Assembly (NCBI GenBank): GCA_947447615.1
Contig: CANFJQ010000004.1
Coordinates: forward strand, 1-47,885
Length of the DNA: 47,885 nucleotides
From: Comamonadaceae bacterium
GTDB taxonomy: Bacteria > Pseudomonadota > Gammaproteobacteria > Burkholderiales > Burkholderiaceae_C
Direction of reading: 5' to 3'
Below, in pieces: positions 15,169-24,275 of the stretch. The notes under the pieces were generated by a model. It saw only the letters and a program-made list of their open reading frames with translations, had not been told where the DNA came from and searched no databases. Both the position numbers and the translations under genes were made by a program. The first letter of the stretch is position 1. Each line of letters begins with the position of its first letter.

Positions 15169-17052
15169 ATGGCAACCGCAACCGCACCTACTGGAACCAT
15201 GCTTCCCGGCGCCACCGACGCAGGCGCACTGGCCACCCGGCCCGGCGGGCGTAACGCGATGGCCACAGTCGGTGGTGATAACGCTATCAGCCTGGGCGAT
15301 AACGGCATGCCCCTGGCCGACTATTCCGGCCCCTTTGGCCCGATCAAACAAATCCTGGACCAGCCCGCGGTTAAAAAATCTTTGCCCTTGATGGTGATCG
15401 CCGTGGCTTTGTTGGCCTTTGCTTTGGTCTATACCCTGGTCAACCAACCCAACTACCGCCCGGTCATGTCCGGCATCACCGAGGGCGACCAGCAAGCCGT
15501 TTTTGAAGCCCTCAAAGCCGCCGACTTCAAACCCGTGATCGACAGCAGCAACGGCCAAGTCACCGTGCCAGTCACCCGCTACCACGAAGCACGTATTTAC
15601 CTCGCCTCCAAAGGTTTGCCCAAAACCGCATCGACCGGTTTGGACACGCTCAAAGACCAGTCGGCCATGACTACCAGCCAGTTCATGGAGCAGGTGCGTT
15701 ACAACGCCGCCATCGAGCAGGAACTGGCGCGCAGCATTCAACAAATTGACTCCATCCAAACCGCCCGTGTGCATTTGGCCACGACCAAACCTTCCGTTTT
15801 TGTGCGCGACAGAACACCACCCAAAGCCTCGGTGGTGGTTACGCCGCACCAGGGACGCAGTGTCAGCCCTACGCAAGTACAAGCCATTGTGCATTTGGTC
15901 GCTTCCAGCGTGCCTATGCTGCTGCCGGAAAACGTGTCCATCGTGGACAACGTGGGCAAACTCATGACCGATGCCGCCTCTGATGCGGCCATGGGCTTGA
16001 ATGCCACCCAGTCCAAATACAAACAATCGCTAGAAGACCTCTACCGCCAGCGCGTGCTGGAAATTTTGGTGCCCATCGTGGGCGACGCCAATGTGCGCTC
16101 GCAGGTGAATCTGAATATCGACTTCAGCCAAACCGAAATTACCTCGGAAGACTTTGACCCCGCCGGCAAAGGCTCTAAAACTCGTTCCGAAATTACCAGC
16201 GAAGACCGCAACAGCGCAAAAGAAGCGGCGGGTATTCCCGGCACGCTAGCCAACACCGCACCGCCTGCCCCCACTACTACCTTGAACACCGCAGCAACGC
16301 CGGCCACTGCTACCGACGAGCGCAGCACCGTGGCCGCACGTGCCACCCGCAATTACGAGTTTGACCGTCAAGTCCGCCATACTCGCTCAGCCTCAGGCGG
16401 CATTCAGCGCGTCAGCGTGGCCGTGGTGATCAACGAGCGCCCCCCCATCGCGCAACCCAAGAACGACAAAGGCGAAGACCAGCCCGCAAAACCTAACCCT
16501 TACACGCCCGAAGAATTGGAGCGCATCCAACAACTGGTGCGCGGCGTAGTTGGATTTGACGAAGCGCGCAAAGACGTAGTTAGCGTGATCCCGGCCAAGT
16601 TCGAGCCCGACGCGCCGATTGACCTGTCGATTCCTTGGCACAAAGACGAAGCCGTTTTGACCAACCTCAAATCCGCACTTCTGGGGCTCATGTTTATCGC
16701 CTTCCTGATGGCCGTAGTGCGCCCGGTCGTGGTCCATATGATGGAGCGCGACAAGCAAGCTGCCCTGGATGCGGCCGAGAAAGTCCAACTGGCCCAGGAA
16801 CAGGCCTTGGCGATAGAGCGCGCACAAGCCGAAGAAGCGGCAGCGGCAGGTGCCGAACCTGGCGAGCCATCGGCGGCCGATACGCTCGAGGAGATGAAGG
16901 CCAAGATGAAGGCCAAGAAGTCGGGCATCTCTGCCGAGATGCTGGACACGGCCAACACCTACGACGACAAAGTGGCCCTGATCCGCATGATCGTGGGCGA
17001 CGACTCGGCCCGCGTGGCCAGCGTATTGAAGAACATGATCAGGCCCAATTAA
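15169..17052 (+). CDS. fliF: Flagellar MS-ring protein FliF
   Basis: 627 residues. FliF forms the inner-membrane MS ring that supports rotor and export gate. The N-terminus has about 50 extra low-complexity residues (Ala, Gly, Thr) before the normal start of homology. The first membrane helix is about 72-91 (LPLMVIAVALLAFALVYTLV), followed by the ring-building motifs NYRPVMSG, LKAADFKPVID and GLPKTASTGLDTLKDQSAM. A loop rich in Ala, Pro and Thr is near 365-390, the second helix is near 505-525, and the C-terminal tail that binds FliG ends in MLDTANTYDDKVALIRMIV. GAGAA lies upstream of the ATG. fliG follows after 39 bp. Confidence 0.97.
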   Translation: MATATAPTGTMLPGATDAGALATRPGGRNAMATVGGDNAISLGDNGMPLADYSGPFGPIKQILDQPAVKKSLPLMVIAVALLAFALVYTLVNQPNYRPVMSGITEGDQQAVFEALKAADFKPVIDSSNGQVTVPVTRYHEARIYLASKGLPKTASTGLDTLKDQSAMTTSQFMEQVRYNAAIEQELARSIQQIDSIQTARVHLATTKPSVFVRDRTPPKASVVVTPHQGRSVSPTQVQAIVHLVASSVPMLLPENVSIVDNVGKLMTDAASDAAMGLNATQSKYKQSLEDLYRQRVLEILVPIVGDANVRSQVNLNIDFSQTEITSEDFDPAGKGSKTRSEITSEDRNSAKEAAGIPGTLANTAPPAPTTTLNTAATPATATDERSTVAARATRNYEFDRQVRHTRSASGGIQRVSVAVVINERPPIAQPKNDKGEDQPAKPNPYTPEELERIQQLVRGVVGFDEARKDVVSVIPAKFEPDAPIDLSIPWHKDEAVLTNLKSALLGLMFIAFLMAVVRPVVVHMMERDKQAALDAAEKVQLAQEQALAIERAQAEEAAAAGAEPGEPSAADTLEEMKAKMKAKKSGISAEMLDTANTYDDKVALIRMIVGDDSARVASVLKNMIRPN

Positions 17053-17091
17053 GGGGCTGCGCACAAGTAGATTTCCTGGAAGTAAACACAC

Positions 17092-18147
17092 ATGGCAGAC
17101 AACGACACCAAAGTAAGCGGGCCTGCGGGCTACAGCGACGCGCTACGCCGCGAGATGTCGGAGTTGACCGGCACGCAGCGCGCTGCCGTGCTGATGCTGC
17201 TATTGGGCGAGGAGCAGGCTGCCAACATCATCCGTTTTCTCAGCCCCAAAGAAGTACAAGGCCTGGGCGCCGCCATGGTGCAAGTGGCCGAACTATCGCA
17301 AGAGGCCGTCAACGCCGTGCTGGATGAATTTTTGGCCGAGATCAAACGCCAGACCAATCTGGGTCTGGGCACTGCCGACTATGTGGACAAAGTCTTCCGC
17401 CGCGCTTTAGGCGACGACAAGGCCGCTTCGGTACTGGGCCGGATCAACCCGGGCCACGGCAGCAAAGGCTTGGAGATCCTGACCTGGATGGACGCACGCT
17501 CGATTGCCGACATGATTCAGGCCGAGCACCCGCAAGTGGTGGCGATCATTCTGTCGGTATTAGAAACCGGCGTGGCTGCGGAGGTGCTCAATTTCCTGCC
17601 GCCTGATGCACGCGCCGAGATCATGCAGCGGGTAGCCAGTCTGGAACAAGTGCAGCCCTCGGCGATGGACGAGCTAGAAGCGATCATGAAGAAGCAGTTC
17701 TCTACCAACTCCTCTTCCAAGTCCTCCAGCCTGGGCGGCGTTAAAGCAGCCGCCAACATTTTGAACCAGACCAAAACGACTTTGGAAGCCGCCGTAATGA
17801 GCGGCTTGCGCGATATCGACCCGGACCTGATGCAACAGATTCAGGACAATATGTTTACTTTCGAGAATCTGGTGGGCGTGGACAACAAGGGTATTGCCAA
17901 AATTATGGCCAACGTGGAGCCCGATTTGATGATGAAGGCCCTCAAAGGCGCCAGCGAAGCGGTCAAAGAAAAATTCTTGGGCAGCATGTCCGAACGCGCG
18001 CGCGGTATGTTCCGCGACGATATGGAAGCTTTGCCACCGATGCGTCTTTCCGATGTGGAGATGGCACAAAAAATGGTCATGCGCGCAGCCCGCAAACTGG
18101 CAGATGCCGGCGATTTGGTGCTAGGCGGCGGGGCCGACTATGTCTAA
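17092..18147 (+). CDS. fliG: Flagellar motor switch protein FliG
   Basis: 351 residues, the usual length with slight extensions. FliG couples the MS ring to FliM and interacts with the MotA stator. The N-terminal LTGTQRAAVLMLLLGEEQAA binds FliF, and the middle domain has EHPQVVAIILSVLETGVAAEVL. The C-terminal torque region keeps the conserved charges in MSERARGMFRDDME and MRLSDVE. GGAAG precedes the ATG. The stop overlaps the start of fliH by 8 bp, indicating translational coupling. Confidence 0.97.
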   Translation: MADNDTKVSGPAGYSDALRREMSELTGTQRAAVLMLLLGEEQAANIIRFLSPKEVQGLGAAMVQVAELSQEAVNAVLDEFLAEIKRQTNLGLGTADYVDKVFRRALGDDKAASVLGRINPGHGSKGLEILTWMDARSIADMIQAEHPQVVAIILSVLETGVAAEVLNFLPPDARAEIMQRVASLEQVQPSAMDELEAIMKKQFSTNSSSKSSSLGGVKAAANILNQTKTTLEAAVMSGLRDIDPDLMQQIQDNMFTFENLVGVDNKGIAKIMANVEPDLMMKALKGASEAVKEKFLGSMSERARGMFRDDMEALPPMRLSDVEMAQKMVMRAARKLADAGDLVLGGGADYV

Positions 18148-19321
18148 CACGGCGCAAGCCGAAGCACGCAAGGCCGAGGTCCGCCCGGCGCGGGTCTGGC
18201 AACCGACCGATTTGCTGCACCCTATTGCACCCGAGGGCGGGTTTTTGCCCAACCCTTGGATGCCCGCCCAGGCCGCAGGATTTGATCCGCAAGGCTTTGT
18301 CACCCCGGTGCTGGACCTGCAAGCCATGGCGCGCGAAGCCGCGGCCAAGGCCGAAGCCGCGCACGCGGCCAAGCATCCCCAGGACGCGTCACAAGGCGGC
18401 TCGCAAGGAAGTAGCCAAGAGGCTGCAAGCGACACCCCCAGTACCACCCCAAGTGACGATGGCGCGGACACAGCCGCAGATGCTAGTGAGCCAAACAGTG
18501 CGCCCACGCCCAGTGCATCGGCTAGCCAAGCGATTGACCCCCAGGCACTGGAAAAAGCGCGCGCCGAAGGCCACGCACAAGGCATGGCCGAAGCGCGCGC
18601 CCAAATGCAGTCCCAAGCCCAGAGCGATGCGCAAGCCGCCTTGGGCCAAGACCATGCACTAATAGAAAAATTGCAATCCGCATTGGCCGACCTGCAACAA
18701 AGCCCGCAAAGTTTTTTTGAACCCCTCAAGCGCCTGTCTCTGCATTTGGCCGAGCAACTGGTCTTAGCTGAGTTACAAATAGACGGTAGCGCGATTGAAC
18801 GCCTGGTGCAACGTTGCGTGGATGATTTGGGGCAACACGACGAATCGATGGTAACCGTGCATTTGCACCCCAGCGACGTCGAACGCTTGCAAAGCATGCG
18901 CGAGCGCACCGGCCTCAACGAAGGCTCTGCGCTACGCTTACAACCCGATGAAACCCTGTTACCCGGCAGCGTACGCGCCAGCGCCAATGACGCGATCGTG
19001 GAAGACCTGATTACCGAGCGCCTGAGCACGTTGGCGCGCGGCCTACACATCGACGAGCCAAGCTGGAATGCACAAAGTGCTTTCAGCGCTGAACGCATTG
19101 CCGCCGATCGCCTGCCCAGCAGCCGGGTGGAAGATGCCCAGCCCCGCATGGCCAGTACCCCGTCTGCCCCCATGGCCGCAAGCCATGCCACGACGAACGA
19201 TGCAGTGCATGATGAACCCCAAGACTATGCGCAGGATGTGCCCCTGCCCGCGCACGCGCCATCGGGCTACGACACGGTCGCAGCCATCGACGAGATTTTG
19301 AACGACGAAAACCATGTTTGA
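18140..19321 (+). CDS. fliH: Flagellar export ATPase regulator FliH, unusually long
   Basis: 393 residues, against about 230-270 in familiar FliH. FliH binds FliI, holds it at the C ring and controls its ATPase activity. The recognisable core is about residues 140-285: an alanine/glutamine helix with EGHAQGMAEARAQMQSQA, then FFEPLKRLSLHLAEQLVLAE and VTVHLHPSDVERL. The region at about 75-135 is a Ser/Asp/Ala/Pro-rich low-complexity insert, and some 90 residues after the core are also low-complexity and end in an acidic DEILNDENHV. It overlaps fliG by 8 bp and fliI by 8 bp. The start at 18140 fits this coupling and NPWMPAQAAGFDP is like other beta-proteobacterial FliH starts. Confidence 0.88.
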   Translation: MSNTAQAEARKAEVRPARVWQPTDLLHPIAPEGGFLPNPWMPAQAAGFDPQGFVTPVLDLQAMAREAAAKAEAAHAAKHPQDASQGGSQGSSQEAASDTPSTTPSDDGADTAADASEPNSAPTPSASASQAIDPQALEKARAEGHAQGMAEARAQMQSQAQSDAQAALGQDHALIEKLQSALADLQQSPQSFFEPLKRLSLHLAEQLVLAELQIDGSAIERLVQRCVDDLGQHDESMVTVHLHPSDVERLQSMRERTGLNEGSALRLQPDETLLPGSVRASANDAIVEDLITERLSTLARGLHIDEPSWNAQSAFSAERIAADRLPSSRVEDAQPRMASTPSAPMAASHATTNDAVHDEPQDYAQDVPLPAHAPSGYDTVAAIDEILNDENHV

Positions 19322-20636
19322 CTTTGCGGCTGATGTCAGCCAAGCCATCCCCAAGCTGCACAGCAAATTGCCTGAACGCAGCGGTACGCTGGTACGCCTG
19401 GTCGGTTTGCGGCTGGAGGCCCGCGGCATCATGGCCCCCATAGGCGCTTGCTGCGAAGTGGTCGGCCATAACGGGCAACGTATTGAGGCCGAAGTCGTTG
19501 GCTTTGCTGACAAGACCATTTACCTCATGCCTTTTTCCGAGCCTACGGGCATCGGTCCGGGCGCCACGGTGCGCGTGCTCAGCGACAGTGGCCACGCGCT
19601 GCTGGGCGAAGAATTGCTAGGCCGCGTCATCGACGCACAAGGCGAACCCTTAGACGGTCGGCCCAAACCGGCCTGTACGACCAAACTGGGCCTGCTGGGC
19701 TTGCCCATCAACCCCATGGAACGCGGCCCGATCGATCAGGTGCTGGACGTGGGCGTAAAAGCGATTAACGGATTATTGACACTGGGGCGCGGCCAGCGCG
19801 TGGGCCTGGTGGCCGGATCGGGCGTGGGCAAAAGTGTGCTGCTGGGCATGCTCACCCGCTTTACCAAGGCAGATGTCGTGGTGATCGGCCTGATTGGCGA
19901 GCGGGGCCGCGAAGTACAAGCCTTTATCAACGAAACCCTAGGCCCCGAAGGATTGGCGAAAGCGGTAGTCATCGCCGCCCCGGCCAATGTATCGCCAGTA
20001 TTGCGCCTCAAAGGCGCGCACCTGACCCATGTGGTGGCCGAATACTTTCGCGACCAAGGCAAAGACGTGCTGATGCTGGTGGACAGTCTGACCCGCGTGG
20101 CCCATGCGCAGCGCGAAATCGGCCTAGCCATTGGCGAGCCGCCCACTTCTAAAGGCTACCCGCCTTCGGTGTTTGCACTTTTGCCTAATTTAATCGAACG
20201 CGCCGGGGTTGGCCGCCACGGCCATGGCTCTATCACTGCCATTTACACGGTGCTGGCCGAAGGCGATGACGGCAACGACCCGATTGTCGATATCGCCCGC
20301 GCTTCGCTGGACGGGCAGGTGATGCTCTCGCGTAAATTGGCCGACGCAGCGCACTACCCTGCTATCGACCTTACCGGCTCTATCTCGCGGGTGATGCAAA
20401 ACCTGCTCACCCCCACCGATTTGAAATTGGCCAACCGCTTTAGGCGCTTGTGGTCGCTGTACCAACAAAACGTGGACTTGATCCAGGTGGGCGCTTACCA
20501 AGCTGGTTCGAATGCCGAAATCGACCAGGCCATTGCATTGCGATCGGCCATGGAAACTTTTTTGCAACAAGATATGTACATTGGCATGGACGAGAGCCAA
20601 ACACGCAGCGATGTGCGTGTACTGATGGAACAGTAG
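19314..20636 (+). CDS. fliI: Flagellum-specific ATP synthase FliI (export ATPase)
   Basis: 440 residues. FliI is the F1-beta-like ATPase that helps unload chaperones and substrates at the flagellar export gate. The Walker A is AGSGVGKS at 167-174, preceded by GLLTLGRGQRVG. Later motifs include DVVVIGLIGERGREV, LMLVDSLTRVAHAQREIGLA and GEPPTSKGYPPSVFALLP, all typical of FliI rather than F1. The start overlaps fliH by 8 bp. fliJ follows. Confidence 0.97.
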   Translation: MFDFAADVSQAIPKLHSKLPERSGTLVRLVGLRLEARGIMAPIGACCEVVGHNGQRIEAEVVGFADKTIYLMPFSEPTGIGPGATVRVLSDSGHALLGEELLGRVIDAQGEPLDGRPKPACTTKLGLLGLPINPMERGPIDQVLDVGVKAINGLLTLGRGQRVGLVAGSGVGKSVLLGMLTRFTKADVVVIGLIGERGREVQAFINETLGPEGLAKAVVIAAPANVSPVLRLKGAHLTHVVAEYFRDQGKDVLMLVDSLTRVAHAQREIGLAIGEPPTSKGYPPSVFALLPNLIERAGVGRHGHGSITAIYTVLAEGDDGNDPIVDIARASLDGQVMLSRKLADAAHYPAIDLTGSISRVMQNLLTPTDLKLANRFRRLWSLYQQNVDLIQVGAYQAGSNAEIDQAIALRSAMETFLQQDMYIGMDESQTRSDVRVLMEQ

Positions 20637-20673
20637 CCATGCCTTGCCGTCCACTTATAAGCGTCAAACAACC

Positions 20674-21117
20674 ATGAAAGTACGCGCCTGCTGGTCCGCG
20701 CTGGAGAATAAGGCCGAGCGCAAAATCACGCAAATCCGCGAGGACACGGCACGCGCCGAAGAACTGCGCCAATCACTGCTGGGCAGCCAGGCCAAGCTGG
20801 ACAAAATGTACCAGGAGTACTACGAAAAAAACGCGGCCAACAGCAGCTACAAAGGCATGACCGATGCGATGAACCAGCGCCAATTCATGTCCCAACTATT
20901 GAATCTGCGCGAGCGTGTCAAAAGCGATATTGAGCGTTCCGAAACCCATTTGGCTACCCTGGCACATTACATGGTAGTGGCCGAGACGGAACGCCTAAAG
21001 ATGCAAACACTGACCGAAAACGACCGGCAGGTAGTAGCGAAGTTTGTGGAAAAACGCGAGCAGTCGCACATGGACGAAATGGGTGTCATGCAATTTAACC
21101 GGGCGCAGGCCACATGA
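20674..21117 (+). CDS. fliJ: Flagellar export protein FliJ
   Basis: 147 residues from ATG 20674. A TTG at 20644, 7 bp after fliI, would add ten residues. Neither start has a clear ribosome site. The protein is nearly all charged coiled coil (ENKAERKITQIREDTARAEE and LLNLRERVKSDIERSETHLA), the typical form of FliJ, the stalk that links FliI to FlhA. Sequence similarity to textbook FliJ is weak, so the call leans on gene order, size and coiled coil. The stop overlaps the next start as ATGA. Confidence 0.8.
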   Translation: MKVRACWSALENKAERKITQIREDTARAEELRQSLLGSQAKLDKMYQEYYEKNAANSSYKGMTDAMNQRQFMSQLLNLRERVKSDIERSETHLATLAHYMVVAETERLKMQTLTENDRQVVAKFVEKREQSHMDEMGVMQFNRAQAT

Positions 21118-21866
21118 ACCCTTCAGGCGGCCTGCGCTGGCACTGGAAGGCGTGGCGCAGCATGCAACTTTGGGAACCCACTTGCCGGGATATCGCCACT
21201 TGGCTCACCGAAAAACCCGGCGCGCATGAACAATTACTACTGATCGGCGCCAGCGCGGGTTGGATGATGTCCAGCGCATTCTTATGCGGCTTTCGCCAAG
21301 TCATTGCCTACGACATAGACCCCCTGGCCGCACCGCTGTTTCGCTGGCGCCATGGACAAGCACTGGCCGCTGCGGGCACCGAACTGGTATGGCAGCGTGG
21401 CGACGCCCTGAATAACTTAGCCGAAGTCTTACAGGTGCACCGCCAGGCGCAAGTCTTGTTTGACAATGTGCTGGGCCAGATCCGCTTTCACCACCCGGAC
21501 GTGGATGAGGCCAGCCACCGCATCGCCAGCATCCGGCGCCGCTTGCGCGGCAGGCACTGGGGCAGCATCCATGACGTCTATTCCGGCCCGGTGCGCACCC
21601 CGATCTCGCGCCGCGCCCACACGCCCATGATGCGCAGTGTGCAGCCACCCTACCCGACTGCAGGTGCGCGTAAACGCGGCGACCAAGAAGCGCCACAGCG
21701 CGCCGCCTTTGCCGCCTTTGGCAGCCAGCTCGATGCGGATGGCGCCTGGCTGGACCACCTCACTGGCGACTTATTTCCCCCCGGAACCCAGGTCGTCCAC
21801 ATCGCCTGGCCGCACCTGGACGATTACTGCCACTGGCTGCAGGCTGCTTGGGTGGAGCCGCAATGA
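21114..21866 (+). CDS. Putative SAM methyltransferase-like protein in the fli operon
   Basis: 250 residues, overlapping fliJ by 4 bp (ATGA). About residues 40-75, LLLIGASAGWMMSSAF then VIAYDIDPLA, resemble a Rossmann nucleotide-binding motif I and an acidic motif II, so a methyltransferase-like fold is likely, though the glycine loop is unusual. LFDNVLGQIRF near 120 resembles motif IV. No membrane segment. The function is not recognised. Coupling to fliJ upstream and to a lipoprotein downstream suggests it is expressed with the export apparatus, but a purely accidental operon position is possible. fliK, which often follows fliJ, is missing here. Confidence 0.6.
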   Translation: MNPSGGLRWHWKAWRSMQLWEPTCRDIATWLTEKPGAHEQLLLIGASAGWMMSSAFLCGFRQVIAYDIDPLAAPLFRWRHGQALAAAGTELVWQRGDALNNLAEVLQVHRQAQVLFDNVLGQIRFHHPDVDEASHRIASIRRRLRGRHWGSIHDVYSGPVRTPISRRAHTPMMRSVQPPYPTAGARKRGDQEAPQRAAFAAFGSQLDADGAWLDHLTGDLFPPGTQVVHIAWPHLDDYCHWLQAAWVEPQ

Positions 21867-22774
21867 CATACCCGCCGATGCCAAGCGCTGCGTATCTGCA
21901 CTTGCGCCAGACTGCCCGAGCCATGGCGCTTGGCTTGGTAAGCCTGGTGATCGCCGCATGTGGTGGCCCAGTACCCGAGGAACCGCTGGTAGAGGCACCG
22001 GCACCAAACGCGAGCCAATCGGGCGACCCAGCGCCGGTGCATCCTGCTACTGAACTGGCTGGTCTTTATACCTATGCCGATAGCACAAACCACTTGGAAT
22101 ACCTGGGTCTGGCCATTCCTTCGGTAAGCAGCAGTGCTGATGCAGAATGGTTTGCATGGCATCGCCAAACGTCCGGGGGCGACCCCTGGCTTTACCATGG
22201 ATTTTTTGCTTTATCGATCGATGGCAAGGCCCAATCGAGTAGCGCCGGCGTCACCCAGGCCAAGGCTAATAGCGCGCTTAGCAGCGTCAGCATCACCCTC
22301 ACGCAAGCCAGCAAAAACAGCTTTACTGCCAGCGTGACAGACAACAACGTCACCAATCCCGCCCCCAGCGGCTACACGGCGCAAGCAGTACCAACTGGCT
22401 TTGTTTTTACGGCAAGCGCATTGGCGACCGATTTATCTGGCGCATGGACCGGCACTTGGTTTGATAGCGGATCAACCTTCGGGGCTCGTACGCTCCAATT
22501 TTCTGACAATGGCGCAATCACTGGCATCACCCTGGGAAACTGCACGCTAGATCTGGTCCTGCAACCCGCAGCGCGATGGAATTACTTTGTTGCCAGTGCC
22601 ACTTTGAATCCCCAATCAGGCTGCGTCTGGACTCTAGACAGTCAATACCGCCCGCAAACTAAGATATTGCAGGGTGTTGCTGTGATACAGGCATCAGTCA
22701 ACGGCCACGCCCAATTGGATATGATGCTGTTGGACGGCAACGGCGCCGGGATTTCTTATCGTGGAACACGCTAA
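21863..22774 (+). CDS. Outer- or inner-membrane lipoprotein of unknown function
   Basis: 303 residues from ATG 21863, which overlaps the previous stop (ATGA) and has GGTGGAG 6 bp upstream. Residues 12-33 form a signal peptide with lipobox VIAAC, so Cys33 is the predicted lipidated residue. The next residue is Gly, which gives no inner-membrane retention signal of the Asp type. The mature part is Ser/Thr/Asn-rich with beta-strand patterns (LSGAWTGTWFDSGSTFG, FSDNGAITGITLGNC) and two Cys that could pair. No family is recognised. It ends the run of overlapping genes begun at fliG. Confidence 0.7.
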   Translation: MTYPPMPSAAYLHLRQTARAMALGLVSLVIAACGGPVPEEPLVEAPAPNASQSGDPAPVHPATELAGLYTYADSTNHLEYLGLAIPSVSSSADAEWFAWHRQTSGGDPWLYHGFFALSIDGKAQSSSAGVTQAKANSALSSVSITLTQASKNSFTASVTDNNVTNPAPSGYTAQAVPTGFVFTASALATDLSGAWTGTWFDSGSTFGARTLQFSDNGAITGITLGNCTLDLVLQPAARWNYFVASATLNPQSGCVWTLDSQYRPQTKILQGVAVIQASVNGHAQLDMMLLDGNGAGISYRGTR

Positions 22775-22846
22775 AGCGGCCATGGTGACTCAAGATTCCG
22801 GTTTCCGTACCGATAAAAGCGCAATCAGATCGCCGGTTTACCCCCG

Positions 22847-22863
22847 GCACCAAGGCTTGGTGC
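22847..22863. promoter_or_regulatory. 17-bp palindrome upstream of the carbonic anhydrase gene
   Basis: GCACCAAGGCTTGGTGC has perfect 8-bp arms around one central base and lies 49 bp before the ATG at 22913. This is a likely operator for a dimeric regulator; as an RNA hairpin the loop would be too tight. No clear -35/-10 pair was seen. Confidence 0.4.
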
Positions 22864-22912
22864 GCATCGTTGGAGTGTCTACTTTTCACACTAAATATCC
22901 GAAAGAGCAACT

Positions 22913-24235
22913 ATGAAAAGAATTTTGTTGGAAGTATTTTTGGTCGCCGCCCTGATAGGCGCCGGCGTGTTTGGTTTTATGAACCAAAAGCAAGCGGCCA
23001 CTTCTAAGGCCAAGATTACCGAGTTGACGGCGGCAGTGGAAGCGGCTGAGAAATCTGCCAAAGAAAAAGAGGAAAGTATCAAAGCCGCCGAAGAGGAAAT
23101 GCACGCCTTGCAAGAGGAAATGGCACCCCTGGAAGAAAAAACCAATCAGCTAGAAGCCGTCAAAGCGGCGCTGGCCAGCGGTTCTACGCTGACTGATCTG
23201 GAAAACGCGTACAAAAAAGAGAAATCACTGTCGGCTGAACGCCAAGCCGGCTTGGGCGCACTGCGCATGCTGACTAAGGGCGCTGAAGATCCTGGTGCCC
23301 TAGAAGCCTTCCGCAAAGCCTTGCAGTTGTCCGAACTGGGTGACCGCAAGAATACGATTTGCGCCGCCCAGCTGGGCTTGGTAGCCGCCGGCGAAAAAAT
23401 CAAGGTCATGTCCGATTGCCTGCCCAAGTCTGAGAAAGCAGGCCACGGCGACAAGGAAGAAAAAGACGCTAAAGACGACGGCCATGGCAAAAAGGACGAT
23501 GGCCACGGCAAAAAAGAGGACGGTAAGGGCAAGAAAGAGGACGGCCACGGCGACAAGAAGGACGAAAAGCACGCCGCTCCGCATTGGGGCTATGAAGGTG
23601 AAATGGGCCCAGAAAAGTGGGGCAAAGAATTCCCCACCTGCTCGGCTGGCAAATCGCAATCGCCTTTGGATATCAAAGGGCCGTTCGTGAAATCACGCGT
23701 GGTGGTGAGCGCCGACTACAAAGAAGGTCCACTCAAGATGCTGAACAACGGCCACACCATCCAAGTGGTGGTCAGCCCTGGCAGCAAACTGCGCATTGAC
23801 GGTGTAGCCCACGAGCTATTACAGTTCCACTTCCACCGCCCCAGCGAAGAAAAAATTGACGGCAAGCCCATGGCCATGGTGGTGCACTTTGTGCACAAAA
23901 ACGCCGAAGGCAAGCTGGCTGTGTTGGGCGTGCTGCTCAAAGAAGGCAATGAAAACCCCGGCATCAAAACCCTGTGGGCGAATTTGCCTAAAGAAGAAAA
24001 TGTGGAATACGCGCCCGATGGCGTGAACTTCAACCCCGGCAACCTGCTGCCGCGCGAGTTTGATTTTTACAGCTACGAAGGCTCATTGACGACCCCGCCC
24101 TGTACCGAAGGCGTGCGCTTCTTTATCCTCAAGACCACCGTCAACATCGCCAAGGAGCAGGTGCAAGCCTTCCCCTTCAAGATGAATGCACGTCCGGTGC
24201 AGCCGCTCAATGGTCGTGAAATTCTGAGTAACTAA
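22913..24235 (+). CDS. Membrane-anchored alpha-carbonic anhydrase with coiled coil and His-rich repeats
   Basis: 440 residues. Residues 4-23 form one membrane helix behind MKR, so the rest should be periplasmic. Residues 30-115 are an Ala/Glu/Lys coiled coil, 120-172 a small helical part with two Cys (150, 169). Residues 176-220 are His/Asp/Lys/Gly repeats, and 223-440 an alpha-type carbonic anhydrase. Zinc ligands are visible as His306 and His308 (LQFHFHRPSEE) and His325 (MVVHFVH). NNGH at 278-281 supplies the usual proton-shuttle His, SLTTPPC at 391-397 the active-site Thr, and Cys243/Cys397 the usual disulfide. It catalyses CO2 hydration. The extra N-terminal part is not standard for the family; a typical enzyme is about 230-250 residues with a cleaved signal. 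The gene behind it is probably co-transcribed. Confidence 0.9.
   Translation: MKRILLEVFLVAALIGAGVFGFMNQKQAATSKAKITELTAAVEAAEKSAKEKEESIKAAEEEMHALQEEMAPLEEKTNQLEAVKAALASGSTLTDLENAYKKEKSLSAERQAGLGALRMLTKGAEDPGALEAFRKALQLSELGDRKNTICAAQLGLVAAGEKIKVMSDCLPKSEKAGHGDKEEKDAKDDGHGKKDDGHGKKEDGKGKKEDGHGDKKDEKHAAPHWGYEGEMGPEKWGKEFPTCSAGKSQSPLDIKGPFVKSRVVVSADYKEGPLKMLNNGHTIQVVVSPGSKLRIDGVAHELLQFHFHRPSEEKIDGKPMAMVVHFVHKNAEGKLAVLGVLLKEGNENPGIKTLWANLPKEENVEYAPDGVNFNPGNLLPREFDFYSYEGSLTTPPCTEGVRFFILKTTVNIAKEQVQAFPFKMNARPVQPLNGREILSN
23477..23560 (+). repeat. Four tandem 21-bp repeats encoding a His/Asp/Lys heptad
   Basis: Residues 189-216 of the carbonic anhydrase protein read as four heptads of the form D-G-H-G-K-K-D/E, with one H to K change in the third copy and G-D-K-K in the last. 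Copies keep 21-bp spacing and similar bases, so copy number could vary by slippage. His-rich linkers of this sort can bind zinc or nickel. Confidence 0.8.
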
Positions 24236-24275
24236 ACGCGACTGCCCAGCCGCCCATTTTTGCGAAGGCCCGAGT

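Noticed and set aside
15115-16026. 303-codon open frame on the minus strand, rich in Gly and His
   Set aside because: Antisense shadow of fliF with no signal, domain or ribosome site.
18121-19191. 356-codon open frame on the minus strand
   Set aside because: Antisense to fliH; the Ser/Ala/Arg/Cys-rich composition is what the reverse of a GC-rich gene gives.
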